Assembly (NCBI RefSeq): GCF_914767665.1
Contig: NC_059503.1
Location: 54,263,852-54,327,851 of the forward strand
Length of the DNA: 64,000 bases
Direction: 5' to 3'
From: Harmonia axyridis
Lineage: Eukaryota; Arthropoda; Insecta; Coleoptera; Coccinellidae
Shown: positions 31,990 to 44,145 of the stretch, piece by piece
Numbering within the stretch: the stretch's first letter is position 1
Layout: the number at the start of each line of letters is the position of its first letter
Program-made: the position numbers and the translations under genes
The notes under the pieces: model-generated
The model's database searches: none
What the model was told of the DNA's origin: nothing
The model's input: only the letters and a program-made list of their open reading frames with translations

Positions 31990-32065
31990 ATTGTTTCAGG
32001 GGAAATGTGCTAGAGTCGTATTTGAGCAGGAGAAAACAGATAGTCGAGTGGAATGGTGTTTTTTC
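31990..32065 (+). pseudogene. Short LINE reverse transcriptase fragment
   Basis: Reads GNVLESYLSRRKQIVEWNGV, close to the F-x-SYLS-x-RxQxVxxNG block that follows the catalytic region in Jockey/CR1-type reverse transcriptases. Nothing convincing flanks it; 32066-32480 shows no gene. Confidence 0.5.
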
Positions 32066-32525
32066 AACGAAAATTCTCCAAACGTTTCAATCTAAGACCT
32101 TTCGAATAAAAGCAAATGCTCCATGGTATGTATCCAAACAAACACTCCACAATGATCAGGAGTTTTCTTTTTGTTAAAGCAGGGGGAATCCATTTACAGA
32201 CGAACCTTATCCAAAGGAACAAGTGTGAGGGTCCTGGCTCATCAAGAGCGAGAATACTCACTAAACTTAACCTGCTGCTTCTCAGGTTTCGGGCATAAAG
32301 CCTATAAATCATTTATATCTTGGTCGGATAATTTTCTACTTGCACTCTATTGTGCTGGGTTATTCGGGAGTCCTTTTAATTCGGATTGTTTCTTCAATTT
32401 GATGTATTTTCTTGAGTTTTCTATATACTAAGGTCATTGTTTCGCAATTGATCCCTGGGTGTTTTGCGGTATGTATTTATTCTTCTTGCATCTTCGGCAG
32501 GGTCGTAATCAATTAATCTTCTCAA

Positions 32526-33735
32526 TTACTTGTTGGGATGTTCTATCAATTTTTCGAATATTCTTTCGGCTTTTTTCTTCATGAAGTCGATTATTCTGTC
32601 CCATTTTAAGTCTCTCTGGATTTGGATGTTTCTAACAAACCAAGGGGCATTTATTGCCCATCTTAGATATTTATCTTCCGTTGATTGAATTCTCTTGATG
32701 TGGTTCTTTGCCAGGTATCCCCAAGCCACTGAGCCGTACGTGAGTTGGGGTCTGGCTTTAATTATCCTGAGTTTGGTGTTTATGTCCATTAGGCTTTTTC
32801 TTCCGATGATTGGGTATAGACGGTTCATCGCTTTGTTGGTTTTATCCACCACATACTCAACATGTTGTTTCCACGTTAGTCCCGTATCTATGATCACACC
32901 TAGGTATTTTGCTTCTTTTTGCCATTCAACTTCGTTGCCGTCAATTGATAATTTTTCCTCCATTTGTAATCTTCTCTTTCGCAATAGAATAGCTTGGCTT
33001 TTCTATCCATTTATTTCAATCTTTCATTTAATGCACCATTTGGTTATTTCATCTGCTACTTCTTGTAATCTTTGGTGTATGATATTTGCTCTTCTGTGTT
33101 TGACTGCTATTCCTGTGTCATCCGCATAAAGGGCAAGCAAATTTCTCGGATTCCTTGGTATATCATGGATGTATATATTATACAGGAGAGGTCCTAATAC
33201 TGAGCCTTGTGGGATTCCTGCTTCTAAGTGTCTTAGCGTTGATTTTTCATCTTCTTATTCAAAGAAGAAATTTCTATCCCTCAAGTAATTTCTGATGATT
33301 CGGCACATCTCAATTGAGTATCCTACTGTTCTCATCTTATAGGCTAGTCCTTCCTGCCATACTCTGTCAAATGTTACATCTAGTAGTAGCAGTCCAGTAG
33401 TTTGTTTGTTTTGAAAGTCCTGAGTGATATACTCTGTTAGTCGGAGAAATTGTTGTTCAGTTGAATGTTTATCTCTGAATCCGAATTGTTCTGTTGGTAG
33501 AATATTCTGATTTTCGGTTTCTTCTTTGAGTCTCTTGGCAACTACTCTTTCTATTATATTTCCTAGGACTGGTAAAAGACTAATCGGCCTGTAGTTTTGC
33601 GGGAATTTTCTATTCTTTCCAGGTTTATTGAATACAATCACTTCGGCTGTTTTCCATCTGTTTGGAAAGTAATTTGTTCTCATTACTGCGTTTGCTCTGT
33701 TAGTTACTGTAGCTATCCCTTTTTTGGGCAAATTC
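32526..33735 (-). pseudogene. Jockey-type LINE reverse transcriptase, broken
   Basis: Minus-strand fragment of a Jockey-clade ORF2. At 33255-33731: FPNRWKTAEVIVFNKPGKN, YRPISLLPVLGNIIERVVAK, FGFRDKHSTEQQFLRLTEYI and LLLLDVTFDRVWQEGLAY, where two residues seem lost between DVT and FDRVW. Around 33105-33145 the catalytic block reads LLALYADDTGIA. At 32526-32984: the thumb EAKYLGVIIDTGLTWKQHV and the C-terminus ending IEHPNK. Frames change between the blocks. The endonuclease domain is missing (5' truncation). The 3' untranslated part lies to about 32450. Confidence 0.85.
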
Positions 33736-34039
33736 TACAAAATATGAAACCCGCACCAATGATCCAGAAAACTCACTCGTCAACGAACTTTTCAATCTCA
33801 CTCATACAAGAAGACTCAAGAGGACATAGCCAGAAGAACTTTGTGGATAAAACTCAGTCATCCGTAACCGGATGGTAACTGTCTCAAATCAAGATCACAC
33901 AAAACATTTACTTATTACTAATAATAATAATAATTAATTCCTCCTTTAAGACATCATACAATGTATAGGAATAGTCAACAAAAAAAAAATAACAACATAT
34001 TGAAAATATAAAGAGAACAATGTTGTTAAAAGTCAGTAT

Positions 34040-34445
34040 TAAAAAAGTCTCAAATGATATAATTAGTAAAGAACTCTTGAATATTATAAAAGCAATTTTC
34101 AATCAACGTTGATTTCACTTCTTTCTCAAATTGTTTTTCACCAAGTCTTTTATAATGTTTAGGCAAGTGATCATATAATTTAATTCCTGTGAAGGAAGGT
34201 GATGACTCATACTTTTTAGTATTATGCTTGGAAATACATAAAATATCCTCATGCCTAGTATTGTAGCTATGAAAATCTGTACATGTTTCAAGTTTTTTTA
34301 AATTTTGGTGAACATAAATTAGACAATTGAACATGTATATAGAAGGAAATGATAATATTTTATTTTCCTTGAATTTAGGGCGACATGAGTCTCGAGGACT
34401 CAGGTTGAAAATGAGACGAAGTACTCTCTTCTGAATTGAATAGAT
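34040..34445 (-). pseudogene. LINE ORF2 C-terminal fragment
   Basis: Reads QKRVLRLIFNLSPRDSCRPK then MFNCLIYVHQNL, HSYNTRHEDIL, and GIKLYDHLPKHYKRL ending NIQEFFTNYII. The HSYNTR...LYN-x-LP signature is the end of ORF2 in a CR1/L2-like or related LINE. The same signature with about 40% similarity by eye occurs at 45010-45399 and, more eroded, at 41406-41800. Only the 3' end of each is present, as is usual for such insertions. Confidence 0.75.
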
Positions 34446-34559
34446 TGTTATTTTGCAATGAATTATTTAAAAAAAAATATGTGTCTGCAAAATCAATATT
34501 TGCTGTATATCGGAGAAAAATATAATTTTTCGCACTCGTTAGGACAATACCTGTTCAGT

Positions 34560-34900
34560 GATTAAAACAAATCGCCTGTAACTGATGTAACTGTTGGCCT
34601 ACCAGCAGTGTTACCAACAGCCCAAGGACTCTTCGCAGAGATCCAACCGGACGCACCTCCAAGGCGCGTCAGATCGTCACCCGTCCGTTCTTAATTCCGG
34701 TGACCATTACCGGCGATAGAGCCGCTAAATTAAGCCTGAAATTGTGTCAACAGACTCGGGATTGATGGCTGTTTGACGACAGGGGGTGACGGGCGCGCGC
34801 GGGGTCGTCACGTGACCCGCTATCGAATTGTATCGGCTCGCCCTTTTCTTGATTACTTTATTAACGGATCATAGGGTGAAATGAGGATGGAAAAGGAGGG
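34560..34900. other. GC-rich island, possible conserved host DNA
   Basis: No transposon motif and no long frame. Sharp rise in CpG with segments such as GACGGGCGCGCGCGGGGTCG and GTCACGTGACC. A stem could form from TGTTGG at 34590 and CCAACA at about 34615. Candidate regulatory or conserved non-coding sequence; function unknown. Confidence 0.35.
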
Positions 34901-35454
34901 TATATTGGGGGTGATTGGTAGGTGTTTATTGGGCGAGGCTATACGAATTTTCATTGCTCGGTAAGGGTAGGAGAAATCGATAGTTCTCGTTTTATACAAA
35001 TTCTAATTTATTTCCCCTACGCTGGATCTTTGCTTCATTATAGTAATATTGTAACAGATTCTGCATCCGCACTGAATCTTTTTCATATCCTCATATTGCT
35101 AAAAATAGTCAAGATCATCAAATGAAAAGTAATCTAATCAAAACTCTAGGAAATCAGTAGAGAGTTGAATTAAGGCAATACCTTTAAACTTGTACTCTTT
35201 TGTTTTAATTCTCACACCAGGGTTTAATCCTCCGGGAGCACACCTTCGAGAAAATTTGATTTCTGTTTGTTTCATCTCACGATTTTTTTTTATTTTATTT
35301 TTTTTTAATATTTTCTTACATTATAAAATGACTGTATTTTGTTCCGAATGTAGACTACTCATGAAATATTACTGTCAGGTGGGACAAATGAACTATTTTT
35401 CTGCTGTCTCCAAATAACAAGTCAACTTAATATTTCTACGAAATCGATCAATAA

Positions 35455-36960
35455 TGACATCTGGAGGTTTGCTGGCCAAAATTTCGAAGTTCACAAAATC
35501 TGCGTTTGAATCTCATATTCTGAGTTTTTATGAATATCAAAATTATGACATCATTATACCAAAACCTTCAATATTTGTTATACATATACTTTCTGTCCAG
35601 CAATGAAATTCCAAACTGACAAAATATCAAAACCAACCTTTAGCAAAATTAATTATTCACTTCGTTGATGGACCGAAAGATTAAAATCTCTAATATAATC
35701 ATTGTTGATTTGTATATTTATTTCACAGGAAAGTAAATTTCGAAGTTCACAAAATCTGCGTTTGAATCTCATATTCTGAGTTTTTATGAATAGCAAAATT
35801 ATGACATCATTGTACCAAAGCCTTCAATATTTGATATATACTTTCTGTCCACCAATGAAATTTCAAATTGATCAAATATCAAAACCAACCTTTAGCAAAA
35901 TTAATTATTCACTTCGTTGATAAACCGAAATATTAAAATCTCTAAAACCGTCGATGTTGATTTGTATACTTATTTCACAGGAGAGTAAAAGAGAAGTTCT
36001 CTGAGTACCTGTTGAAATTTATCTCTTCAAATCCATACCAAAAAGACAATTTGTTTCAGTTAGCCGACGGGAAATTCAAAGAGTTTGATTTTATCTTTTT
36101 TCCATCAGCCAAAATAAAAAATTTAACTATAAAATTGTTATTTCAATTTAAATTTCTGCTTTCTATACCTATTTCACAGAAGTGTAATCGTGAAATTCTA
36201 TGACTACCTGTTGAAATTACTTCCTTCAAATCCGTACCAGAGGAACAGTTTCTTCAGTTTACTTTTTGATTTGTTTTTTGGTGGATTTTCCAGTTTTTTG
36301 TTCTTAAATCGTAAAGTATCAGGTTTTTATGTACCATAACTGTTACAAACACGGTTACAAAGTAGTAGAGCATGAAATTTTCTTCAGAATCCTCGACAAA
36401 TAATAACCGAAATACACTATTTTCAAAATTTCAAAGCAATCGTAAAATGTGCAAAGTAACAGAAAAAAATGATTATTTTAGACGAAAACATTTATCAAAA
36501 TGGAACATCAATTGTACACCCAATAGATGGATATGGAGCTATCCATAAAACGTTGGCAGTTACACCTTGATATCCAGCAAAGGGATGAAGCATCAGTATC
36601 AACAATTTAATACAACTTTTTCTCATCAGTGTCTTATAGTTCAAAAAACTTACTGAATTTACAAACTTTATTTCAGGAACCTTCTGCTATCTGACAGAAA
36701 CTCTTTCTGTGGTACGGTTTTACAGAGATAGCAATCTTGACAGGTAGTCATAGATATTCTCTCTCACTATTCTGAGAAATAGGTATACAAATCAACATTT
36801 ACGAATGAAATAACACTTCAAAGAGTTCAATTTTTCCTAGACAAAAAATTATATCAAAATGTGAAGGTTTTGGCACAATGATGTCATAATTTTGATATTT
36901 ATATTGAATTGTCTTCATCAAACACACTCATTCAAACTTTATAATTTAGAATTATCAATT
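35455..36960. repeat. Inverted-repeat family with internal tandem units
   Basis: Ends near 35530 (ATCAAAATTATGACATCATT) and 36880 (AATGATGTCATAATTTTGAT) are inverted. Inside are two direct copies of about 255 bp, starting at AATTTCGAAGTTCACAAAAT near 35482 and 35737, and then two copies of about 199 bp marked by ACCTGTTGAAATT at about 36007 and 36206. A related single copy lies at 7530-7985. There is no coding potential. Unclassified non-autonomous DNA element. Confidence 0.7.
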
Positions 36961-37119
36961 GTAGAAAATTTCTTGATGGTATCCGAAAATGTAGAAGGAA
37001 TGTCTTTGGACATGGTTAGATTCCACCCTGAACGTCTCTGCAGCTCCAGGAAGTAATAAAATCACATGTCTCCTTCTTTCACAATTTTGTGACGCTTTCG
37101 CATCTGTGACGCCTTTCTC

Positions 37120-37480
37120 TTTCTGATGTATACAGCAGATCTGCCCTGAATGCCCGGAAGGATTCTAGTTGTCTCCTATTCGCAGACGATGCCAAGTTAT
37201 ACAGTGCTCCATCGCTTAGTCCAAACCAGCTGCAGGTGGACTTTGTCAGAGTTGCTCAGGAGGCTGAGGAGTGGCAGTTACCTCTGAGCATAGATAAATG
37301 TTGTGTACTACACATTGGCCGGAATAATCCTGGGATTCGGTATTCATTGGACAGGTCTGCAACCATCGAGACCTTGGCGTGATGGTGAACTCTGATCTGG
37401 ACTGGTCTGAACACAATGCTGATGTTTGTAGTAGAGCCAAGGGGACCACATTTCTCACAAAGTTTTCAGAGATCTGTGCA
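37120..37480 (+). pseudogene. CR1-like LINE reverse transcriptase fragment
   Basis: Reads SSCLLFADDAKLYSAPSLSP, then DFVRVAQEAEEWQLPLSIDK-CCVLHIGRNNPG, and after a frame change MVNSDLDWSEHNADVCSRAK. FADD is the catalytic pair, and W-x-LPLSIDKC-x-VLH-G-xNP is typical of CR1/Rex-type LINEs. The fragment ends shortly before the hAT element at 37564. Confidence 0.8.
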
Positions 37481-37563
37481 TTTTATTTAATTCTTTTTCT
37501 TATTTTCTTTTTAGTTTTCATTTTTCATATATTAAATCGTTGGGATATTAGCAGACTTCTTTT

Positions 37564-38613
37564 CAGGGCCGTCGCTAGCCAAAGTGCCGCCCTAGGCAGA
37601 GACCCATTTTGCCACCCTGATAGAAGATTACTCTGCAGAATGCTAAAAATTATTATTGGATAATCGGGGTTCATTTTAATTCGAAAGATGATTTAGTATG
37701 AATGGAATGCAATAAACAATAAACGTACTCAACTGAATTCTAATGAATAAATTATAAAATTGAATTCGCGTTTCAGATACTTCTGCTCAGTTTTAACTAC
37801 ATACAACGCTTGAACATTTCGTTTTTTTTCTTTAATATGATTGAAAACCAGATGATGCAAATGAACAATTATTTCAAATTCGAATAGATGTTACAGATAT
37901 TTACGATGAAAAGATGTTTAAGATTAGTAAATTTGATAAAAAAAATCATTCGTGAAATTCGTTTGAATCACAAAAAATTATTTAGTTCGTTCTTTCAGTC
38001 ATCCAGAATTCCCAGAAAAAGTAGATAATGCCGTCCTCCATTATTTGACGCCCTTCTAGAAAGGGCCCTGCAGTTTCAGGTTCCTAGCTCAGATTCGATT
38101 TTAGAAAAAGCTTGAAAATTTGTTTTTTTTAATTATCGAGTAAAATAATCGGATGCGGATGAAACATTATTTTTTTCGAACGCACCCACGCTGATGAAAT
38201 GGAATTGTTTTCTTATATTTTGTATTTCATTCTGAGGAATCAATAATCTGATTGGAAAATTGAAAAGAAAATAATCCAGAACCCCAAGTGGCAATAAAAT
38301 TCGGCAACGTTAAGTGAACGCCGACAAGCCTGATGAGTGTATGTGTTTTTTTAGCGTCAATAACTCGTAAACAGCATTATGAGGGTATCACGCCACATCT
38401 GGATATTTATGAGTATAATGTATAATGCGGCACCTTTGATGGCTTTTGATGGTAATTAAATTTGTCGGTATTCCTTCCTGTTGTTGCTGACTGAATTAAA
38501 TCTCATTTGGTACTTTGAATGTCTACACAAGTAATTTTTGTTGATCAAGCTTGAAATACCGCCCTTGAATTTTGCCGCCCTAGGCGAACGCCTACCCCCT
38601 AGCGACGGCCCTG
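37564..38613. mobile_element. hAT-type non-autonomous element, copy 2
   Basis: Length 1,050 bp. The ends CAGGGCCGTCGCTAG are inverted at both sides. Flanks CTTCTTTT and GTTCTTTT match at 7 of 8 positions. It contains the CCGCCCTAGGC subterminal motif at both ends. The block at about 38285-38400 is the reverse complement of about 17520-17635, so the two copies lie in opposite orientation. No coding capacity is visible. Confidence 0.85.
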
Positions 38614-40094
38614 GTTCTTTTTATGTTATTCTTTTTCATTGTAGTTTATTAATATTAATAATAATAATAATACAAAAAATACATAACTAACAAGACATTT
38701 CGCAAGTGCTACTAACTGAAATGAAAACTAAGAACCAAAACTCCCGATCAGCCTTCCCTTAAAGTGTTCCCACTAAAGCACGCGCATCAAACAGGCCTTT
38801 TCATACTCTTCAGAAAACATTTCATCGTTCGCGTTGAGCCAGCGACATTTAACACGTGACTACGCGCGCAAACACCGTGAATTGTGACATTTCGCTATAA
38901 TATCTCATCATCATAAATCCCCTGGAGGGGTGTTGTTCCCAAGGTTATGGGGTTACGTGGAACCTGCCGTTTCGGCAATTGTTCGTTCTGTCATGGAACA
39001 CTTGACGCGGGTTGTAAAATGTTAGGCGGAAAGGTTACGTCTTCATTTGTTCGATATAATAAGGGCGGTTTATGATGCAAGGGTGTTGCCAAATGCTAGG
39101 TGTCTATCTGACATATAAGCTAACTAGGGTTGTTAGGGAAGGGAATAGGTTGGAAATTGAAGGTTTCATTTTTCTCCTTCGAGAATTATGATATTTATTA
39201 GGGTGCTCCGTGACATTTATTCCGAACAATATCTCGAGACTAATGAGACTACAATAAACAATCGTATAACGTATCACCCCTCCAAGCAAAGTCAAATCTG
39301 CCAAATGAACGATTGAAGAAAAAATTTCTATGGGGCCATCGAAATCGGACTAATAATTCGCGAAAAATTAAGAACCTAGAAATCTCTATGAAAATACTTT
39401 TGAGCCGATCTCAGCACTCATACCGAAATAATCCCACAATTATTCAAATCCATCCAGCCTCTTTTGAAGCAGTGTTGGATGCAGTATATATCATTCGATA
39501 ATATATTTTTTGTATAATAATTAAATTTTTATCTATCAGAAAATGGAACATACTTATATAGAAAGGAGACTTTTCTAGGTTCTTTTAAATCATTGAAAAC
39601 TTTACCAAAATCCTCAAGTTATATTCAATCATGGAAAGACTCGAACTGAACTGATGAATTTTCAAGTGAAAATTCGCGATCAGGTGAATATTTTCTCAAT
39701 AAATATGAAAGGATACTTTCTAACATCTGATCTAAAGCTTTGTTTGGATAGGATCAATATCGTTGACAACAATATATTATACATTTTCTGTCCATTTCTG
39801 GAAGAAATCATAAGGTTATTAGGTAATTAAACTACAATTAACAATCGTATGACTTCGAGACACATCGCCCCTCTAAGCAAAGTTGAACCTTCTAAAGAAA
39901 CGCTTAAAAGAAAGTTTAGGTAAAGCTAATGAAATCATTGAAATGACAGAAATCGAATTTTCAATTTGAAGAGGCCTTCTTCCAAAGCAATCCAAGTCCC
40001 TTGAAAAACAACTGTTGATATTGTTTCTGAGAGAATTTCATTAACCTGCGTTAAATGCGTTTATGTCGTGTGGAGAAGTGTAGAGGGTTCAAAA
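38614..40094. other. No gene; GC-richer stretch 38750-39110
   Basis: A short ATT/ATA microsatellite at about 38645-38675. From about 38750 to 39110 there is non-repetitive, GC-richer sequence with no open frame of interest. The rest, to 40094, is AT-rich without recognisable features. Confidence 0.35.
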
Positions 40095-41295
40095 CCAGTG
40101 TTATCCAAAGAAAACTCAACACCTCGATTTTGTGACTTCAAAATGAAAATGTGGAAACGCGCTCGGACCCGTCAATTTCTGATTCGAGGGGGAACAACTT
40201 TTCCGCTTTTCGTATCCTCATAATTGCAACCCCCTAATGGGTGTGATTACAACCCCTTGATTTTGAATAGGAACCAGGGGTATTGCGATTACTGATTTTG
40301 AATATCTTATCGAAGTACTATCTGATCCTGAAATTTCGCTTCAAAATTTCCATCGATAACGAAATAAACGGTAAAATAGTGGAAGAGTACAACTACTTCA
40401 TACCTATGAAATGTGCAGATACGAATAATATTCGGGATATAAATTCCATATTGCTTCTTTCACAATTTTCGCTATTATTTCATTTTTTATGGAAATTTTG
40501 AACCCCTCATTCTCATTCAAATGCATCAAGGGGTTGTGCTCACCCCCATTAAAGGGTTGGAGTTACGGGGGTGGAAGAAGCGGAAAAGTTGTTTCCCCCC
40601 GAATCAGAAATTGACGGTAACGAGTGATTTCCCACATTCTCTTTTTGAAGCCGGAAAAACGAGATGTTGAGTTTTCGTTGGACCACACTATGTACAGGGT
40701 ATTCCAACAAAAATTTGAGCCCCCAGAACTTAGAAACGAAGAATTTTCGAAAATTAAATAAAAAACAAGCCAACTTCTGTTTTGAGAGGGACGAATTTCA
40801 ATCATAAATTTATTCCGAAAAAACCACCCCCATGAAGGACATCAATTTCCAACATTTTTTGAATAGGTGTCGAGTATTGGTTAGTTTGAAAGTCGGAAAA
40901 TCAAGGTTTTAAGTTTTCGTAGGACCAGTTATGATGAAACACCATAATAATAACAATAATAATTTTTATGCGAAATTTTACCTGTCATTTCATTATCGAT
41001 GGAAATTTTGAAGCAAAATTTCAGGATCAGATAGTACTCGATACGATCTTCATAATGAGGTATCGCAGAGCCCCTCATCTCTATTCAAAATCAAGGGGTT
41101 CTATTCATCCCCGTTAGGGGGTTGAAGTTACGGGGATCAAAAAAGCTGAGAAGTTGTTCCCCTCGAATCAGAAATTGACGGGTCCGAACGATTTGCCCCC
41201 ATGAAGGGCATCAACTTCCAACATTTTTTGAATAGGGAGGAAAAATCAAGGTTTTAAGTTTTTGTAGGACCATTTATTATGAAACACCCTAAAAA
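40095..41295. repeat. Cluster of related inverted-repeat elements
   Basis: GTCAATTTCTGATTCGAGGG with AACAACTTTTCCGCTTTT at 40169-40218 recurs inverted at about 40570-40620 and again at about 41135-41185. The matching arms of the first element span about 40110-40690. TACAGGGTATTCC at 40705 and GAAACACCCTA at about 41281 look like element edges, and CAAGGTTTTAAGTTTT occurs twice (about 40900 and 41240). A further fragment is at 46130-46370. No coding capacity is visible. Confidence 0.65.
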
Positions 41296-41405
41296 ACAAA
41301 ATAATTTTCATTCAACCATCAAAAAATATTACATGGTAAGTCGAAATAAACATGTGTATATAAGAGGAATTCATAGAGCCTCTTAGAACATTGATAAGTC
41401 AACAA

Positions 41406-41800
41406 TCACAATAACACATTAAAATTTCTTAAACTGTAAAGCCATAAACTATCATAATTAACAAAATAAAAGATTCTTTCAATAAGAATCTCTTTCATCA
41501 TTTTTACGAATTGATTTTTTGATAATATCTTCAGATAGTCCGGAATCTTGTTGAATAACTTAATGCACATATGGTTTGTGCCTTCCTGAGTACTTTTAAT
41601 ACGGTGATGTGAAATAAGCAAGTCACATACTGATGCACCTAGAGCAGAAAATTCTTGGACAAGTGTATATAACAGGCTGCTCAGTACGAGTATATAAAAC
41701 TAAAGTAGAGTGAGTATTCTCTCTTTTCTGAAAATGTCCCTGCAGCTTCTTGTTCTTGAAACCCCACATGAGGCTCTTATTGTCTACTTTTGCTCGAGAA
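41406..41800 (-). pseudogene. Eroded LINE C-terminal fragment
   Basis: The minus strand keeps CIKLFNKIPDYLKILSKNQF followed by a short tail, the same end block (I-K-L-x-N-x-P) as at 34040 and 45010. Upstream similarity to about 41800 is weak. Confidence 0.5.
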
Positions 41801-41933
41801 ATACTCTCTTTGCTACAGAGGCTATGTCACCACAGTAAAAAACTGTAGGTTGCTATGGGATGGAAATTAGCGTAGTACTTATAATAGTCTGCAAACGTAC
41901 GGAGAAGATTTGGCCCTCATTCGCCTTATAAAG

Positions 41934-42700
41934 GGTGATTTTTTTAGAGCTATAGAACTTTAAATTGCAATAAAACAACGATGGATTATTCGATTGACAT
42001 GAATTTCATTTAGCCGCAAGATAATCTTGTCGCATTACATTTTAAATATGATTTCTGGCATATGACCGCCACGGCTGGCTCGGATGTAGTCCAATCTGGA
42101 CGTCCAATTTTCGATGACTTTTTCCAACATTTGTGGCCGTATATCGGCAAAACACGGCGAATGTTGTCTTCCAAATGGTCAATTAGGCGGTCACCAAACG
42201 TGTCTTTCAATAAATCGATTGTGGCACGAGCTGTGTGACATGTTGCGCCGTCTTGGAACCACAGCTCCTGGACATCATGGTTGTTCAATTCAGGAATAAA
42301 AAAGTTAGTAATCATGGCTCTATACCGATCACCATTGATTGTAACGTTCTGGCCATCATCGTTTTTGAAGAAGTACGGACCAATGATTCCACCAGCCCAT
42401 AAATCGCACCAAACAGTCAGTTTTTCTGGATGTAACGGTGTTTCGACATACACTTGAGGATTAGCTTCACTCCAAATGCGGCAGTTTTGTTTGTTGACGT
42501 ATCCATTCAACCAAAAGTGCGCTTCATCGCTAAACAAAATGAAATGGACGTAGTGCGCGATACGTATTCAGCACAGAACCATTATTTTCGAAATAAAATT
42601 GCACTATTTGCAAGCGTTGTTCAGGCGTGAGTCTATTCAAGATGAATTGCCAATCCAAACTGAGAATAAATCACTTGACAGCTGTTAAATCGGTCGCCAT
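41934..42700 (-). pseudogene. DD41D-type mariner transposase, copy A
   Basis: The right part starts near 42695 (initial ATG reading MATDLTAVK). At 42010-42537: FSDEAHFWLNGYVNKQNCRI with the first catalytic Asp, PEKLTVWCDLWAGGIIGPYF, NGDRYRAMITNF and FQDGATCHTARATIDLLKDT with the second Asp. Beyond that an internal deletion joins FGDRLID to the C-terminal HLEDNIRR, removing the third catalytic block. The left end has AGGGTGATTTTTTTAGAGC, a terminal repeat of this family. A stop near the start and the deletion make it inactive. Its 5' end is broken by MITE sequence. Confidence 0.8.
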
Positions 42701-42702
42701 AG

Positions 42703-43005
42703 TACTCCTGATATGTGAGGAAATACCTTTTTCCTACAACTGCTATGAAAAGTAGCGTATTCTTCATAGCTTACTCAATTTCAAAACTATGTATTGCTCA
42801 TAGTATGAGAAATATTAGTCCACACGACAGTTCGCCCACACCTCGATTAGTAGACTAATGAAATTGGGCTTTTAAGTAGTATGGAAACCCAAGAAATGAA
42901 GAGATACTGTCAACGAAGGCCATTTTGAATTGTAACAGGTACATTACATGAATTATTTAAATTTGTGCATTTGTAGGAAAAACATAGTATGCAACATTCA
43001 ATTCA
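42703..43005. mobile_element. Fragment of the 22.9/29.9-kb MITE family
   Basis: Contains CCTACAACTGCTATGAAAAG and ATAGCTTACTCAATTTCAAA, the inverse of the block at about 29998-30065, and then ACTGTCAACGAAGGCCATT as at about 23100. It begins right after the start region of mariner copy A. Confidence 0.65.
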
Positions 43006-43190
43006 ATTTATTTGAGACTCCAACACAATTACAATGTGCCTAAATATTGTAAAAAAAATATACATATGCAACAATTTCAATGTTATCCCCATCAAGACGA
43101 AACAACAACTAAGCAGAGCTTGTTCATGTTTTTTGGACTTTCTAAGGACTTTGAGCACAGATTTATCAAGTAGCAAAAAAAAAGAAAACC

Positions 43191-43905
43191 TCAGATGAGA
43201 TCAAAAGAGAGGCGCGGATATAGAGAATAACAAACTTTGCACTTAATGGCAAGAATCAAATGGTCAAGGGTTTGTGGCTTATCCGCAGAGACCAATGACT
43301 TTACATAGCCCCACAGAAAGTAGTCTAGCGGTGTTAAATCACAAGATCTTGGAGGCCAATTCACAGGTCCAAAACGTGAAGTTAGGCGGTCACCAAACGT
43401 GTCTTTCAATAAATCGATTGTGGCACGAGCAGTGTGACATGTTGCGCCATCTTGTTCGAACCACAGCTCCTGGACATCATGTTTGTTCAATTCAGGAATG
43501 AAAAAATTAGTAATCATGGCTCTATACCGATCACCATTGACTGTTATGTTCTGGCCATCATGGTTTTTGAAGAAGTACGGACCAATGATTCTACCAGCCC
43601 ATAAAGCGCACCGGTCAGTTTTTCTGGATGTAACGGTGTTTCGACATACACTTGAGGATTAGCTTCACTCATGCGGCAGTTTTGTTTGTTGACGTAGCCA
43701 TTCAACCAGAAGTGCGCTTCATCGTTAAACAAAATAAAATTGACGTAGTGCGCGATACTCATTCCGCACAGAACCATTTTTTTCGAAATGAAATTGCACT
43801 ATTTTCAAGCGTTGTTCAGGCGTGAGTCTATTCATGATAAATTGCCAAACCAAACTGTGAATAAATCACTTGACAGCTGTTAAATCGGTCGCCATCTTGA
43901 ACAGT
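43191..43905 (-). pseudogene. DD41D-type mariner transposase, copy B
   Basis: Second copy of the same family. At 43544-43777: NFILFNDEAHFWLNGYVNKQ and later PEKLTG with small deletions. At 43191-43517: ITNFFIPELNKHDVQELWFE, QDGATCHTARATIDLLKDTF, then SCDLTPLDYFLWGYVKSL. Forty-one residues separate the Asp of QDGA from the Asp of TPLD, the spacing of the DD41D (rosa-like) group. The first Asp is kept in NDEAH. The C-terminus is replaced by unrelated sequence, and frames change in the middle. It is a relic, but it fixes the family. Confidence 0.85.
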
Positions 43906-44050
43906 AATGCCAACTTAAAGTTATATACCTCGAAAAAATACACCCATTATATCAAATGTGGAGAAAGTTCTTTTCGCACTCGTGTGTTTGCGGCACTCGC
44001 CTTTCAGGCTCGTGAGAAAAGTTGGACTTTCCCCACTTGTTGCACAATAT
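43905..44050. mobile_element. Terminal fragment of the same MITE family
   Basis: GAGAAAAGTTGGACTTTCCC through CACTTGTTGCACAATATAC at 44008-44050 is the inverse of the end at 29890-29925. Confidence 0.65.
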
Positions 44051-44145
44051 ACTATTTTAAAACGATGGTGTTTTCTGTACCTATAGACGTACCATTGGCT
44101 TAATCCAAATTGGAAGCCTGATTTTAATGATTCCAAGCCTCAAAA

